Positions 42,543-51,336 of a DNA stretch of 64,000 nucleotides are shown here, one piece after another. A program made the translations under genes and the position numbers. Below the pieces are notes generated by a model that was not told the DNA's origin, ran no database searches, and worked only from the letters and a program-made list of their open reading frames with translations. Numbering within the stretch: position 1 is the first letter of the stretch; the number at the start of each line of letters is the position of its first letter. Origin of the DNA: Streptomyces apocyni (GTDB lineage: Bacteria; Actinomycetota; Actinomycetes; Streptomycetales; Streptomycetaceae); the NCBI RefSeq assembly GCF_009739465.1, contig NZ_WHOM01000058.1, positions 1 through 64,000 on the forward strand, given 5' to 3'.

Positions 42543-43469
42543 ATGTCCCGTACCGCAGCAGAGATAGCCACCCAGCCCGACTGCTGGCGCCGAGCGGCCA
42601 AGGCCGCCGCCGCGTTCGACGGGCTGCCGCGGCCGGGCGAGCGGGTCGCCGTCACCGGGTGCGGCACGTCCTGGTTCATGGCGCTCGCGTACGCCGCGCT
42701 GCGTGAGGCCTCGGGGCAGGGCGAGACGGACGCGTTCGCGGCGTCGGAGTTCCCGGTGGGCCGCCCGTACGACCGGGTGGTGGCGATCACCCGCTCCGGT
42801 ACGACGACGGAGGTGCTGTCCCTGCTCGGCGAACTGCGCGGCACCACCGCGACGGTGGCGCTGACCGCCGACCCGAAGACGCCGGTACGGGACGCGGCGG
42901 ACGCGGTGGCGGTGCTCGACTTCGCGGACGAGGAGTCGGTCGTGCAGACCCGCTTCGCGACCACCGCGCTGGCCTTCCTGCGGGCCGGGCTCGGGGACGG
43001 GGGCGGGAACGGGGGCGGGAACGGGGGCGGCGTACCGGGCGTGAAGCCGCTCGCCCAGGCCGCGGTCGACGCGGAGCTCGCGGTGACGGAGCCACTGCCC
43101 GAGGTGGTGCTCGGCGCCGAGCAGTGGACGTTCCTGGGCCGCGGCTGGACGTACGGGCTGGCGCTGGAGGCTGGCCTGAAGATGCGCGAGGCGGCCGGGG
43201 CCTGGACCGAGGCGTATCCCGCGATGGAGTACCGGCACGGCCCGATCTCCATCACCGGGCCCGGCCGGGTGGCGTGGATGTTCGGCACGCTGCCGGAGGG
43301 GCTGGCCGGTGACGTGGACCGGGTCGGCGGCCATCTGGTCGCCCGCCAGGACGCGGACCCGCTGGCCGACCTGATCCGCGCGCAGCGCCTCGCGGTGGCC
43401 CTGGCGGAGGCGAAGGGCTACGACCCGGACCGCCCCCGGAACCTGTCCCGCAGCGTAATTCTCAGCTGA
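42543..43469 (+). CDS. SIS-domain sugar isomerase/deaminase-like protein
   Basis: A 308-residue protein with two SIS domains. VAVTGCGTSWFMALAYAALR and VVAITRSGTTTEVLSLLGEL are the first sugar-phosphate site; the second half has WTFLGRGWTYGLALEAGLKM and EAYPAMEYRHGPISITGPGR, as in glucosamine-6-phosphate synthase C-terminal and AgaS-like enzymes. A 12-bp repeat gives Gly/Asn residues at 155-167. ATG 42543 follows GAGGAG. With the neighbouring DasR-like site it is probably an amino-sugar-phosphate enzyme; substrate not proven. Confidence 0.88.
   Translation: MSRTAAEIATQPDCWRRAAKAAAAFDGLPRPGERVAVTGCGTSWFMALAYAALREASGQGETDAFAASEFPVGRPYDRVVAITRSGTTTEVLSLLGELRGTTATVALTADPKTPVRDAADAVAVLDFADEESVVQTRFATTALAFLRAGLGDGGGNGGGNGGGVPGVKPLAQAAVDAELAVTEPLPEVVLGAEQWTFLGRGWTYGLALEAGLKMREAAGAWTEAYPAMEYRHGPISITGPGRVAWMFGTLPEGLAGDVDRVGGHLVARQDADPLADLIRAQRLAVALAEAKGYDPDRPRNLSRSVILS
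43001..43030 (+). repeat. 12-bp G-rich repeat inside the SIS gene
   Basis: Repeated GGGGGCGGGAAC units encode Gly-Gly-Asn. The G runs could form a G-quadruplex on the coding strand. Confidence 0.75.
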
Positions 43470-43592
43470 GCGCAGCTGTGCAGGCTAGCCTTGATGACCT
43501 CATGACAACCGCAACCATTAATTGAGTAACCACAGCGGCGATCAGCCACGTCCGCGAGAGCGGCGCCGGTTTAGGCGCAGAGGGGAGTCCGT

Positions 43593-44018
43593 ATGCCTGG
43601 TCCCTACGTCATCCGTGGCTCGGTCTCCCTGCCGGAGGCCGAGCTCAGCTGGCGTTTCTCCAGGTCGTCCGGGCCGGGCGGGCAGCATGTGAACACCAGC
43701 GACTCGCAGGTGGAGCTCCGCTTCGACCTGGGGAGTACGGCGTCGCTGCCGGAGGTCTGGAAGCAGCGCGCCCTGGAGCGGCTCGCGCCCCGGCTGGTCG
43801 ACGGAGTGATCGCGGTACGCGCCTCGGAGCACCGCTCACAGTGGCGCAACCGCGAGATGGCGGCCACCCGGCTCGCCGCGCTGCTGGCCGAGTCGACCGC
43901 GCCACCACCCAAGCCGCGGCGTGCGACGAAGATCCCCCGGGGCATCAACGAGCGGCGGCTGCGCCAGAAGAAGGCCCGCGGCGAGACCAAGCGGGGCCGG
44001 TCCGGGCGGGATTGGTGA
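43593..44018 (+). CDS. arfB: Alternative ribosome-rescue factor / peptidyl-tRNA hydrolase ArfB
   Basis: A 141-residue release-factor-like protein. The GGQ loop FSRSSGPGGQHVNTSDSQVE releases stalled peptides, and the basic tail (INERRLRQKKARGETKRGRS) would enter the empty mRNA channel of a ribosome. Length and layout are those of ArfB/YaeJ. It is an independent gene between the SIS and flavin reductase genes. Confidence 0.93.
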   Translation: MPGPYVIRGSVSLPEAELSWRFSRSSGPGGQHVNTSDSQVELRFDLGSTASLPEVWKQRALERLAPRLVDGVIAVRASEHRSQWRNREMAATRLAALLAESTAPPPKPRRATKIPRGINERRLRQKKARGETKRGRSGRDW

Positions 44019-44068
44019 AGTCGCCGGTGCCGTAACCGCTCACCTAGCTGGTGGTCGGTGAAGCCTGG

Positions 44069-44662
44069 TCAGCCCAACTGTCGGTAGCGGCCCCGGAAGT
44101 ACATCAGCGGCCCGCCGTCCGCGTCCGGCGCCGAAGCGCTCGGCACCGAGGCGCTCAGCACGCGCCCGATCACCAGCGTGTGGTCCCCCGCCCGCACACT
44201 CTGCTCCGTACGGCACTCCAGGGTCGCCAGCGCGCCGCCCACCAGCAGCGCCCCGGACAGCTCCCCCCGTACGGACGGGATGTCCGCGAAGAGCAACCGG
44301 TCGCTGATCCGGCCCTTCATCGCGAAGCGCCCCGCGATCTGCCGCTGGTTCTCGCCGAGCACCGACACCGCCCACAGCGGCTGCTCGGCGAGCAGGTCGT
44401 CCATCCGGGAGCCCTCGCGCAGGCTGACCATGACCAGCGGCGGGTCGAGCGAGACCGACATGAAGGCCGTCGCCGTCATCCCCACGTCCTCCCCCGCGGG
44501 CCCGCCGTCGGCAAGCTCGGGCTCGCGCGCGGTCACCAGCACCACGCCTGCGGCCAACCGGGACATGGCGGCACGGAAGTCGTCGTTACTCACCCCATCA
44601 GGATGCACAGCCGGGTGCTCGGAGGGGTGGGGGACGCGTGGGACGGCGGGAGTCTTCAGCAC
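44069..44662 (-). CDS. Flavin reductase-like FMN-binding protein
   Basis: A 197-residue protein. FRAAMSRLAAGVVLVTAREP, DVGMTATAFMSVSLDPPLVM, VSVLGENQRQIAGRFAMKGR and the final LMYFRGRYRQLG are marks of the flavin reductase (DIM6/NTAB) family, which supplies reduced FMN to monooxygenases or acts alone. GTG 44662 is the longest start; GTG 44593 (MSNDDFRAAM) is an alternative. Partner oxygenase not seen nearby. Confidence 0.85.
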   Translation of the reverse strand: MLKTPAVPRVPHPSEHPAVHPDGVSNDDFRAAMSRLAAGVVLVTAREPELADGGPAGEDVGMTATAFMSVSLDPPLVMVSLREGSRMDDLLAEQPLWAVSVLGENQRQIAGRFAMKGRISDRLLFADIPSVRGELSGALLVGGALATLECRTEQSVRAGDHTLVIGRVLSASVPSASAPDADGGPLMYFRGRYRQLG

Positions 44663-45033
44663 GGTGTTGACGCTAACCGGGCCGGGCCCGGCGACACATC
44701 GGGCCCTGGGCGGAGCCCGGACCTAGGACCACGGTCCGAGCGCGCGGCGCGTCAGGTCACGCACCAAGCCAGGCCAACCCGCGCCCAACCCGCGCATACC
44801 GCCTTCACATACCAACGAGTTTGCGTTCAGAAAACGTACAGAGGCACCCTGTGCTCACTCGCCACCCCTTCACCCCTCACTGTGACTTGAGTCACAGGAC
44901 TCATATTTCGTTGACCCTGTGTACCGGGTGAGCTGCTCGCTGTGATTCAGTGGCTGAGGCCACTGAGGGCCACCAACCGCTAAGGACACTGCGAATCCTG
45001 GAGTTGCTGTCGAGGTCTCGGGGAGAGCGAAGC
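44663..45033. other. Regulatory region of the cdgB-like gene
   Basis: About 370 nt with a BldD-type site at 44880-44897, a TTGACC hexamer near 44911 and a GGACC-AC-GGTCC palindrome near 44731. No gene is visible. Confidence 0.55.
44880..44897. promoter_or_regulatory. Putative BldD box upstream of the diguanylate cyclase
   Basis: CTGTGAC-TTGA-GTCACAG is a perfect 7-4-7 inverted repeat and fits the reported BldD signature GTGA...TCAC. cdgB is a known BldD target in S. coelicolor, so position and pattern agree. Confidence 0.7.
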
Positions 45034-46779
45034 ATGGAGACCGAGTCGGAGCCCTACGTCCGTCTTGCGACCCTGCGGCAGCTGCACCAGGTAGTCGCCG
45101 ACCTGAACACGGCACGAAGCCTGGCAGACACGCTGCAGACCGTCGCTGACGGCATCGTGAACGGCCTCGGCTATGAGCTGGCGTGTGTCAACCTCGTACG
45201 CCCCGACGGCGATCTCGTCGTCGCCGCCTTCGCAGGTAACACCGCTGCCGAAGCGCTCATCACCGGCCGGGTGGGCTCCCGCGCCTCCTGGGAACGCCGT
45301 CTCGGCATGGGCGAGGCCTGGGGCGACCTCCGCTTCATTCCGCACACCGAGGGCTGGGTGCTCGACGACGACGACGTACCGCAGTGGTACACGGAGGGAC
45401 CCGAGCCGCGCTTCGCGGACGAGTGGCATCCGTCGGACCGTCTGTTCGCGCCGATGTACGCGGCGAGCTCGGCCGGCGGCGAGCTTCTCGGCGTCATAGC
45501 CGTCGACCGGCCGCGTAACGGGCGGCTGCCGGGCGCCTGGGGGCGCGAGGCGCTCCAGATGTACGCGTTCCAGGCCGCCATTGCAATCAGTAACGCTCGC
45601 TTGCGGGCAAACATGCAACGCGCGTTGGTCAGACTCGAACGGGAACAGCAGGCGCTGCGGGCGAGCGAGGAATCCTTCCGGCAGGCCTTCGAGTACGCCC
45701 CGTCCGGGATGGCCATCGCCGAGATGGGCGGCGACCAGCACGGCCGCATCCTGCGCACCAACGACGCCCTGTGCCGCCTGCTCGGCCGCCCCGCGTCCGC
45801 GATGCGCCGCTACTCCTTCTCCGACCTCGTGCACCCCGAGGACATAGGCACCCTGCTGCGTACGTCCGCCGAAGGCGGACGGGCCGAGCTCAGGCTCGGG
45901 CGGCGGGACGGCACGTACCTCTGGGTGTCGATGCGCAACTCCGTCGTCGCGGACGCCGCCGACGGGCCGCGCTTCCTGCTCACCCACGTCGAGGACATAG
46001 AAGAGCGCAAGCGCCGCGAGTTGCAGCTCGCGCACCGGGCCTCACACGACTCACTCACCGGGCTGCCGAACTCCGCCGAACTCCGCGCCCGGCTCGCCGC
46101 CCGCCTCTGCCGCCGCCCGCAGTCCGTGCAGCCCAGCGCGGTGGACACGCTGGACGCGGCGTACGGCGGCGCCCCCACGCCGTACGGCAACAGCGCCGCC
46201 TACGAATCCACCTACGACACAGGCGGCCAGCACGGCCACAGCCACAGCTATGACACGGCCAGCCACGCGTTCGGCGGCGAGCCGGTGCCCCTCGGTTACG
46301 GCTCCGGCCCGGACCCGTACCACGAGGTGTTCGACCACCACGTACACGCCGTCGCGCCGGAGGGGGACACCGACGACGGCGCCAAAGGGCTGGCCGTACT
46401 CTTCTGCGACCTCGACGGCTTCAAGTCGATCAACGACCGCTTCGGGCACCACACGGGCGACGCCGTGCTCATCGAGGTCGCACGCCGACTGACCCAGGTG
46501 GTCAGGGACGGCGATACGGTCGCCAGGCTCGGCGGCGACGAGTTCGTGGTCCTGGCCGACGGGCTCGGCCGGGCGGACGCCCAGGACCTGGCCGTACGGC
46601 TGAGGAACGCGATCATTCCGCCGATCCGCGTCGATGGCAGAGCGGTGCGGGTCGGGGCCAGCTTCGGCATCGGGTGGGCACACTGCGGCATGACGGCGGA
46701 GGAAGTGTTGCAATCCGCCGACCAACGTATGTACATCGAGAAACGATCTCGTGCGAAGCACCACAGGCGAGCGGGATAG
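45034..46779 (+). CDS. cdgB: GAF-PAS-GGDEF diguanylate cyclase (CdgB-like)
   Basis: A 581-residue c-di-GMP synthase. GAF domain about 10-195; PAS about 205-330 (SFRQAFEYAPSGMAIAEMGG, SFSDLVHPEDIGTLLR); GGDEF domain from HDSLTGLPN. The active motif RLGGDEFVVLADG is intact, and the RxxD inhibitory site (RDGD) lies five residues before it, so product feedback is likely. Between the start of the cyclase fold and FCDLDGFKSINDRFG lies a roughly 85-residue insertion rich in His, Tyr and Gly. ATG 45034 follows GGGGAGAG. The BldD-type box upstream links it to development. Confidence 0.93.
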   Translation: METESEPYVRLATLRQLHQVVADLNTARSLADTLQTVADGIVNGLGYELACVNLVRPDGDLVVAAFAGNTAAEALITGRVGSRASWERRLGMGEAWGDLRFIPHTEGWVLDDDDVPQWYTEGPEPRFADEWHPSDRLFAPMYAASSAGGELLGVIAVDRPRNGRLPGAWGREALQMYAFQAAIAISNARLRANMQRALVRLEREQQALRASEESFRQAFEYAPSGMAIAEMGGDQHGRILRTNDALCRLLGRPASAMRRYSFSDLVHPEDIGTLLRTSAEGGRAELRLGRRDGTYLWVSMRNSVVADAADGPRFLLTHVEDIEERKRRELQLAHRASHDSLTGLPNSAELRARLAARLCRRPQSVQPSAVDTLDAAYGGAPTPYGNSAAYESTYDTGGQHGHSHSYDTASHAFGGEPVPLGYGSGPDPYHEVFDHHVHAVAPEGDTDDGAKGLAVLFCDLDGFKSINDRFGHHTGDAVLIEVARRLTQVVRDGDTVARLGGDEFVVLADGLGRADAQDLAVRLRNAIIPPIRVDGRAVRVGASFGIGWAHCGMTAEEVLQSADQRMYIEKRSRAKHHRRAG

Positions 46780-46876
46780 CCGCAGGTCAACGGAGTTGTG
46801 CCGGGAAGAGCCCCGTGGAGTGTCGGTGGGAGCGGGTAGGCTCGCCTGACACTCGACCTGTATGAGGAGCGAAGGC

Positions 46877-47896
46877 ATGACGCCCGGCGACAACGGCGCG
46901 AGCAAGCCCGAGGACGACGACCCGTTCGGCTATCTGTACGCCGACGGGCAGGCCGCTGGCGCCACCCCGCCGGGCGGAGGCGGTGGCTACGGCTACCCGG
47001 GTTCGGGGCGCTCCCACCACCAGGTCCGCACCGTCGGCGAGCGGCAGTACGGCCAGCCGCCGCAGGCCCCTCCGGCGCAGGGCGCCCCGGCCTACGGCGC
47101 CCCGGCCTACGGCGCCCAGATCCCACCGCAGCAGGCGCTCACGTACGACCAGGCGCACTACGCGGCACCCGAGACGTTCCCCGGCGGGCCTCCCGTCGCG
47201 CCTCCGCAGCAGCCCGTCCACCCCGGACCGGGCGGCCAGGGCGGCGGCCGGGGCCCCAACACCAAGATGCTGCTGATCGGCGCGCTCGCGGTGGTCGCGG
47301 CCGTGGTCATCGGCATCAGCGTCGCGATGCTCAGCGACAAGTCGGGCGACGAGAACAACCAGGCGAACGAAGGCGACCAGAAGCAGACCGAGGCCCCCGC
47401 GGAGAACGTGAAGCCCTCCGACGACCCGTCGAAGGACGACGAGGAGCCCAAGGAGGACGAGGACGTCGAACTGCCCCAGTCCGACGCGAACTCCCTCTCC
47501 CTGCTCGGCGGCGCCATCACTGCCTCCGACATCGACGGCGCGAAGGCCACCGGCGGCACCTACGTGACGGGGCTCAACACCCCCGGGGCATCGGCGACCT
47601 GGACGGTCAACAAGATCCCGAAGGACGGCAAGTACACGCTGAACGTGAACTACGGCGTGCCGGGCAAGGACGCCAACACCACGCTCACGATCAACGGCAA
47701 GGCCCAGGACCGTCCGCTGAACATGAAGAACTTCGCCAAGGCCAAGGACGGCGACTGGGAGAAGGGTTGGACCCACACCTGGTCCAACGTCATGCTCACC
47801 AAGGGCACCAACACCATAAAGATCTCCTGCGAGGCCGGTAACTCCTGCGACGTCAACCTCGACCAGGTGGCGCTTGAGGAAGGCTGGCGCAGCTAG
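46877..47896 (+). CDS. Membrane-anchored carbohydrate-binding (CBM-like) protein
   Basis: A 339-residue protein. Residues 1-130 are cytoplasmic and rich in Pro, Gly, Gln and Tyr (GAPAYGAPAYGAQIPPQQ); one membrane span MLLIGALAVVAAVVIGISVA follows at about 133-153; then an acidic linker (DDPSKDDEEPKEDEDVELPQ); the last 135 residues are a beta-sandwich resembling CBM35/CBM6 (GGTYVTGLNTPGASATWTVN, YTLNVNYGVPGKDANTTLTI). The sugar-binding part would lie outside the cell. ATG 46877 has GAGGAGCGAAGG upstream. It follows cdgB by about 100 nt on the same strand. Confidence 0.82.
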   Translation: MTPGDNGASKPEDDDPFGYLYADGQAAGATPPGGGGGYGYPGSGRSHHQVRTVGERQYGQPPQAPPAQGAPAYGAPAYGAQIPPQQALTYDQAHYAAPETFPGGPPVAPPQQPVHPGPGGQGGGRGPNTKMLLIGALAVVAAVVIGISVAMLSDKSGDENNQANEGDQKQTEAPAENVKPSDDPSKDDEEPKEDEDVELPQSDANSLSLLGGAITASDIDGAKATGGTYVTGLNTPGASATWTVNKIPKDGKYTLNVNYGVPGKDANTTLTINGKAQDRPLNMKNFAKAKDGDWEKGWTHTWSNVMLTKGTNTIKISCEAGNSCDVNLDQVALEEGWRS

Positions 47897-47899
47897 CCC

Positions 47900-47935
47900 C
47901 TGGAACTGCTCCCGCTACTGGAACTGCTCCCGCTA
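47900..47935. repeat. Perfect 18-bp tandem duplication at the end of the PfkB gene
   Basis: CTGGAACTGCTCCCGCTA is repeated exactly twice. The second copy ends in the stop codon of the PfkB gene on the reverse strand. Confidence 0.9.
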
Positions 47936-48868
47936 CGCCGCGTCCGCCTGCTCGGCTACCGAGACCCGGTCCAGCAGCCCCTCGTACGCCCCGCTGTCGA
48001 ACTCCCCCGCCACCGGCGCCCGTACGGTCGCCGCCGACAGCGCGACCGCGCGGGCCAGTCGGCGGGGCCACGGCTCGCCCTCGACGAGACCGGCCAGCAG
48101 TCCCGCGACGACGGAGTCCCCGGCGCCTGTCGGGTTGCCCGCTACCGGCGCGGGCGGGGCGGCGCGCCAGCCGCCCTCCGGGGTGACGGCAAGGAGCCCG
48201 TCGGGGCCGAGCGAGGCGACCACGGCATGGGCGCCGCGCCCGCGTGCCTCGCGCGTTGCGCGCAGCGGTTCCTGGGAGCCGGTCAGTTCGGCCAGTTCGG
48301 CGACGTTGGGCTTGATGATGTCGGGCCGTGCGGCGATGCCCCGGCGCAGCGGCTCCCCGCTGGTGTCGAGCAGTACGGGTACCCGCGCGGCGCGTGCGGC
48401 GCGGATGAGATGGGCGTACGCCCCGACCGGAACACCGGGCGGCAGGCTGCCGCACAGCGCCACGGCCTGGGCGGAGCCGAGCAGTTCCGTATAGCTTCTG
48501 CGGAAGGCGGCCCATTCGTCGGGGGTGACCAGTGGTCCTGGTTCGTTGAGCTGGGTCGTGTCACCGGACGCGGCGTCGACCACGGCGATGGTGCGGCGGG
48601 TCGCGCCGCCCGATACGGGGAGCAGCGCGTCCGTGACGGGTGCGGGGTGCTGCGCCAGGAGGTGCCGTACGGTCGCCCCGGTGTCGCCGCCCGCGAACCC
48701 GGTGACCGTGACGTCGTGCCCGAGCGTGGCCAGCACGCGTGCGACGTTCAGCCCCTTGCCGCCGGGGCGTTCGGTGACCTCGCTGACGCGGTGCGAGGTG
48801 TGCGGGGTCAGCCGGGGTATCCGGTAGGTGACGTCGAGGGCGGTGTTCAGTGTGACCGTGAGGATCAC
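47933..48868 (-). CDS. PfkB-family sugar kinase (1-phosphofructokinase-like)
   Basis: A 311-residue ribokinase-fold kinase starting MILTVTLNTALDVTYRIPRL. TERPGGKGLNVARVLATLGH is the substrate loop; ILTVTLN is the usual start of FruK/LacC enzymes; PVAGNPTGAGDSVVAGLLAG contains the catalytic Asp near residue 252. GTG 48868 lies after a G-rich site. It is downstream of nagA on the same strand, separated by a short tandem repeat. In this context it may phosphorylate a tagatose-, fructose- or amino-sugar phosphate; not determined. Confidence 0.87.
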   Translation of the reverse strand: MILTVTLNTALDVTYRIPRLTPHTSHRVSEVTERPGGKGLNVARVLATLGHDVTVTGFAGGDTGATVRHLLAQHPAPVTDALLPVSGGATRRTIAVVDAASGDTTQLNEPGPLVTPDEWAAFRRSYTELLGSAQAVALCGSLPPGVPVGAYAHLIRAARAARVPVLLDTSGEPLRRGIAARPDIIKPNVAELAELTGSQEPLRATREARGRGAHAVVASLGPDGLLAVTPEGGWRAAPPAPVAGNPTGAGDSVVAGLLAGLVEGEPWPRRLARAVALSAATVRAPVAGEFDSGAYEGLLDRVSVAEQADAA

Positions 48869-48900
48869 GGGTGCCACCCCCGGAAGAACGTGAAGAACAT

Positions 48901-48927
48901 GAACTACGTGAACTACGTGAACTACGT
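48901..48927. repeat. 9-bp tandem repeat between pfkB and nagA
   Basis: GAACTACGT is repeated three times exactly, followed by further TACGT copies. It sits in the leader of the PfkB gene. Confidence 0.85.
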
Positions 48928-49044
48928 GACGTACGTACGGCTGAGAACGCGTGTGCGGGACCTGATCATGCCAAAGAGAAGGCGGTTGGCCCAGAGTCCG
49001 GGCCAACCGCCTACGTACTGCCTGCTCGGCAACGTACGGACACA

Positions 49045-50202
49045 TCACCCCACTTGGGGCTCAACCACCCATTCGCCCTGACGCATGACACCCTTGAGGT
49101 CGAACGCCTCGTCCAGCACCACCAGGTCGGCGTCCTTGCCCGCCTCCAGGGAGCCGATCCTGTCGTCCAGCCCGAGCAGCTTCGCCGGGTTGGCCGAGAT
49201 CGCGCGGACGACGTCGCCGACGGGCAGCCCGTCGATGGTCACGGCGCGCTTGAAGGCACGGTCCAGGGTGAGGGTGGAGCCCGCGATGGAGCCCTCGCCG
49301 TCAGCGCTGACGAGCCGCGCCACGCTGTCCTTCACCTCGACCTCAAGCGGGCCGAGCATGTACCGGCCGTCGCCGAACCCTGCGGCGTCCATGGCGTCCG
49401 TGATGAAGGCGACGCGCCCGGCGCCCGCGCGGTGGAAGGCGAGTTCCAGGGCGGCCGGGTGCAGGTGGGTGCCGTCGTTGATCAGCTCGACGGTGACCCG
49501 CTCGTCCTCCAGGAGAGCGGCGATCGGACCGGGTGCGCGGTGCCCGAGGCCCGGCATCGCGTTGTAGAGGTGGGTGGCGACGGTGGCGCCCGCGTCGATG
49601 GCCTCCACGGTCTGCTCGTACGTGGCGTCGGTGTGGCCGACCGCGGCGATCACACCGTGTTCGGCGAGGAGGCGTACGGAGTCGACGCCGCCGGGGAGTT
49701 CGGTGGCGAGGGTGACCATCTTGGCGGTGCCGCGCGCGGCGTCGATCAGCTTTCTGACCTCGGCCGGGTCCGGATCGCGCAGCAGTTTCTCGCTGTGCGC
49801 GCCCTTGCGGCAGGGTGCGATGAACGGGCCCTCGAAGTGGATTCCGGCGATGTCGCCCTGCTCGGACAGCTCGGACAGGAACCCGGCGCGCTGCGCGAGG
49901 AAGTCCATGTCACCGGTGACGGTGGAGGCGACGAGCGTGGTGGTGCCGTGTTCGCGGTGGGTCCGCACGCCGCGCAGGACGTCGTCCACCGTGCCGGAGG
50001 TGAAGGACGCGCCGCCGCCGCCGTGGTTGTGGATGTCGACGAAGCCGGGGACGACCCAGTGGCCCGAGAGGTCGACGGTGGGGGTGCCGTCCGGGACGTG
50101 GCCCGCGATCCGGCCGCGCTCGTCGACGATCACCCGGCCGTCCGCGACGGTCCCGGTGGGGAGCACCACCCGGGCGCCGGTGAGTACCTTGCGTGCGGCC
50201 AT
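49045..50202 (-). CDS. nagA: N-acetylglucosamine-6-phosphate deacetylase
   Basis: A 385-residue amidohydrolase that removes acetate from GlcNAc-6-phosphate. Metal and catalytic motifs: VPGFVDIHNHGGGGASF, GIHFEGPFIAP (Glu), AVGHTDATYEQTVEA (His), ATHLYNAMPGLGHRAPG and FITDAMDAAGF (catalytic Asp). The ATG at 50202 overlaps the nagK stop by one base (TGATG), so the pair is one operon. It joins external GlcNAc and the MurQ product to glucosamine-6-phosphate. Confidence 0.95.
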   Translation of the reverse strand: MAARKVLTGARVVLPTGTVADGRVIVDERGRIAGHVPDGTPTVDLSGHWVVPGFVDIHNHGGGGASFTSGTVDDVLRGVRTHREHGTTTLVASTVTGDMDFLAQRAGFLSELSEQGDIAGIHFEGPFIAPCRKGAHSEKLLRDPDPAEVRKLIDAARGTAKMVTLATELPGGVDSVRLLAEHGVIAAVGHTDATYEQTVEAIDAGATVATHLYNAMPGLGHRAPGPIAALLEDERVTVELINDGTHLHPAALELAFHRAGAGRVAFITDAMDAAGFGDGRYMLGPLEVEVKDSVARLVSADGEGSIAGSTLTLDRAFKRAVTIDGLPVGDVVRAISANPAKLLGLDDRIGSLEAGKDADLVVLDEAFDLKGVMRQGEWVVEPQVG

Positions 50203-51170
50203 CAGGCACGAACCTCCGTGGAAGGAGTGGAAGGAATGGGCGCGGACGCGGACGCGGACAGCAGGTCCCAGGCGAGCAGGCCCGCGCCCAGGCAGCCCGC
50301 GGTGTCCCCGAGCGCGGCGGGAACGATGTCGGGCAGCTTCTGGAACGTCACCCGTGCCTCGACGGCCGCCCGCAGGGGTGTGAACAAGGTTTCCCCGGCT
50401 TCGGCGAGTCCGCCACCGATGATCAGCGTGCGCGGGTCCAGCAGGGTGAGCGCCGTGACGAGGCCGTCGGCCAGCGCGTCCACGGCCTCCTGCCATACGG
50501 CGACGGCGCGGGGGTCGCCCGCCGCGACGGCGGTCGCACAGTCCGCCGCGTCCGCGTCCGGGTCGCCGCTCGCCTCGGCCCACGCGCGCGTGACGGCGGA
50601 CGCCGAGGCCAGCCGCTCCAGGCAGCCGCGCTGCCCGCATCCGCAGAGCGCACCACCGGGGCGTACGACGATGTGCCCGATCTCGCCCGCGCACCCGTGC
50701 GCCCCCGGCTCGATCACCCCGTCGATGCCGATGGCCCCGGCGATCCCGGTACCGAGCGGTACGAACAGGAACCGGTCGGCGCCCCGCCCCGCGCCGATCC
50801 GCCCCTCGGCCAGCCCGCCGGTGCGTACGTCGTGGCCGAGCGCCACCGGTACGCCGCCGAGCCTGCGGCTCAGCAGTTCCCGTAGCGGCAGGTCGCGCCA
50901 GCCCAGGTTCGCCGCGTACACGGCGATCCCGCGCTCGGCGTCGACGATGCCGGGAACGGCGGCGCCGACGGCCGCCGCGCGCTCCCCGAGGTGCTTCTCG
51001 CCGTACGCGGCGAGCTCGTCGGCGAAGTCGAGGATGGACGCGACCACGGCGTCCGGGCCGCGCTCGCGTCCCGTTGCCCGGCGTGCTTCGTGCAGCGCGC
51101 TGCCGTCCGCCCCTATCAGGGCGGCTTTCATCCCGGTGCCGCCCACATCGAGGGCGATGACGTGTCTCAC
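50202..51170 (-). CDS. nagK: N-acetylglucosamine kinase (ROK family)
   Basis: A 322-residue ROK sugar kinase. MRHVIALDVGGTGMKAALIG is the ATP loop; FVPLGTGIAGAIGIDG and EPGAHGCAGEIGHIVV are sugar-site motifs; the zinc motif CGCGQRGCLERLASASA is complete. The context with nagA supports GlcNAc as substrate. A DasR-like operator lies 27 nt upstream of the GTG start. Confidence 0.92.
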   Translation of the reverse strand: MRHVIALDVGGTGMKAALIGADGSALHEARRATGRERGPDAVVASILDFADELAAYGEKHLGERAAAVGAAVPGIVDAERGIAVYAANLGWRDLPLRELLSRRLGGVPVALGHDVRTGGLAEGRIGAGRGADRFLFVPLGTGIAGAIGIDGVIEPGAHGCAGEIGHIVVRPGGALCGCGQRGCLERLASASAVTRAWAEASGDPDADAADCATAVAAGDPRAVAVWQEAVDALADGLVTALTLLDPRTLIIGGGLAEAGETLFTPLRAAVEARVTFQKLPDIVPAALGDTAGCLGAGLLAWDLLSASASAPIPSTPSTEVRA

Positions 51171-51196
51171 CCGGACAGTTTGGCCCGCGTCCCGCG

Positions 51197-51212
51197 AAAG
51201 GTCTAGTCCACT
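51197..51212. promoter_or_regulatory. Putative DasR-responsive element upstream of nagKA
   Basis: AAAGGTCTAGTCCACT matches 12 of 16 dre consensus positions, with core GGTCTAGTCC. nagKA is a known DasR target in S. coelicolor. Confidence 0.7.
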
Positions 51213-51336
51213 CCGCCGATCGGAAAGATCGCCGCGATGGGGGGAACCTCTGGGTCCCCTGTCCGCGTTAGGACGGATGACGGTAGCTTCGTGTCTGGTG
51301 CGAAGCCCGTACTACGTCTAGAGGAAAGGGACTTCC

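Noticed and set aside
48871..51321. Long forward reading frame (816 codons) over nagA and nagK
   Set aside because: The reverse strand encodes clear NagA and NagK proteins, so this frame is an antisense artefact.
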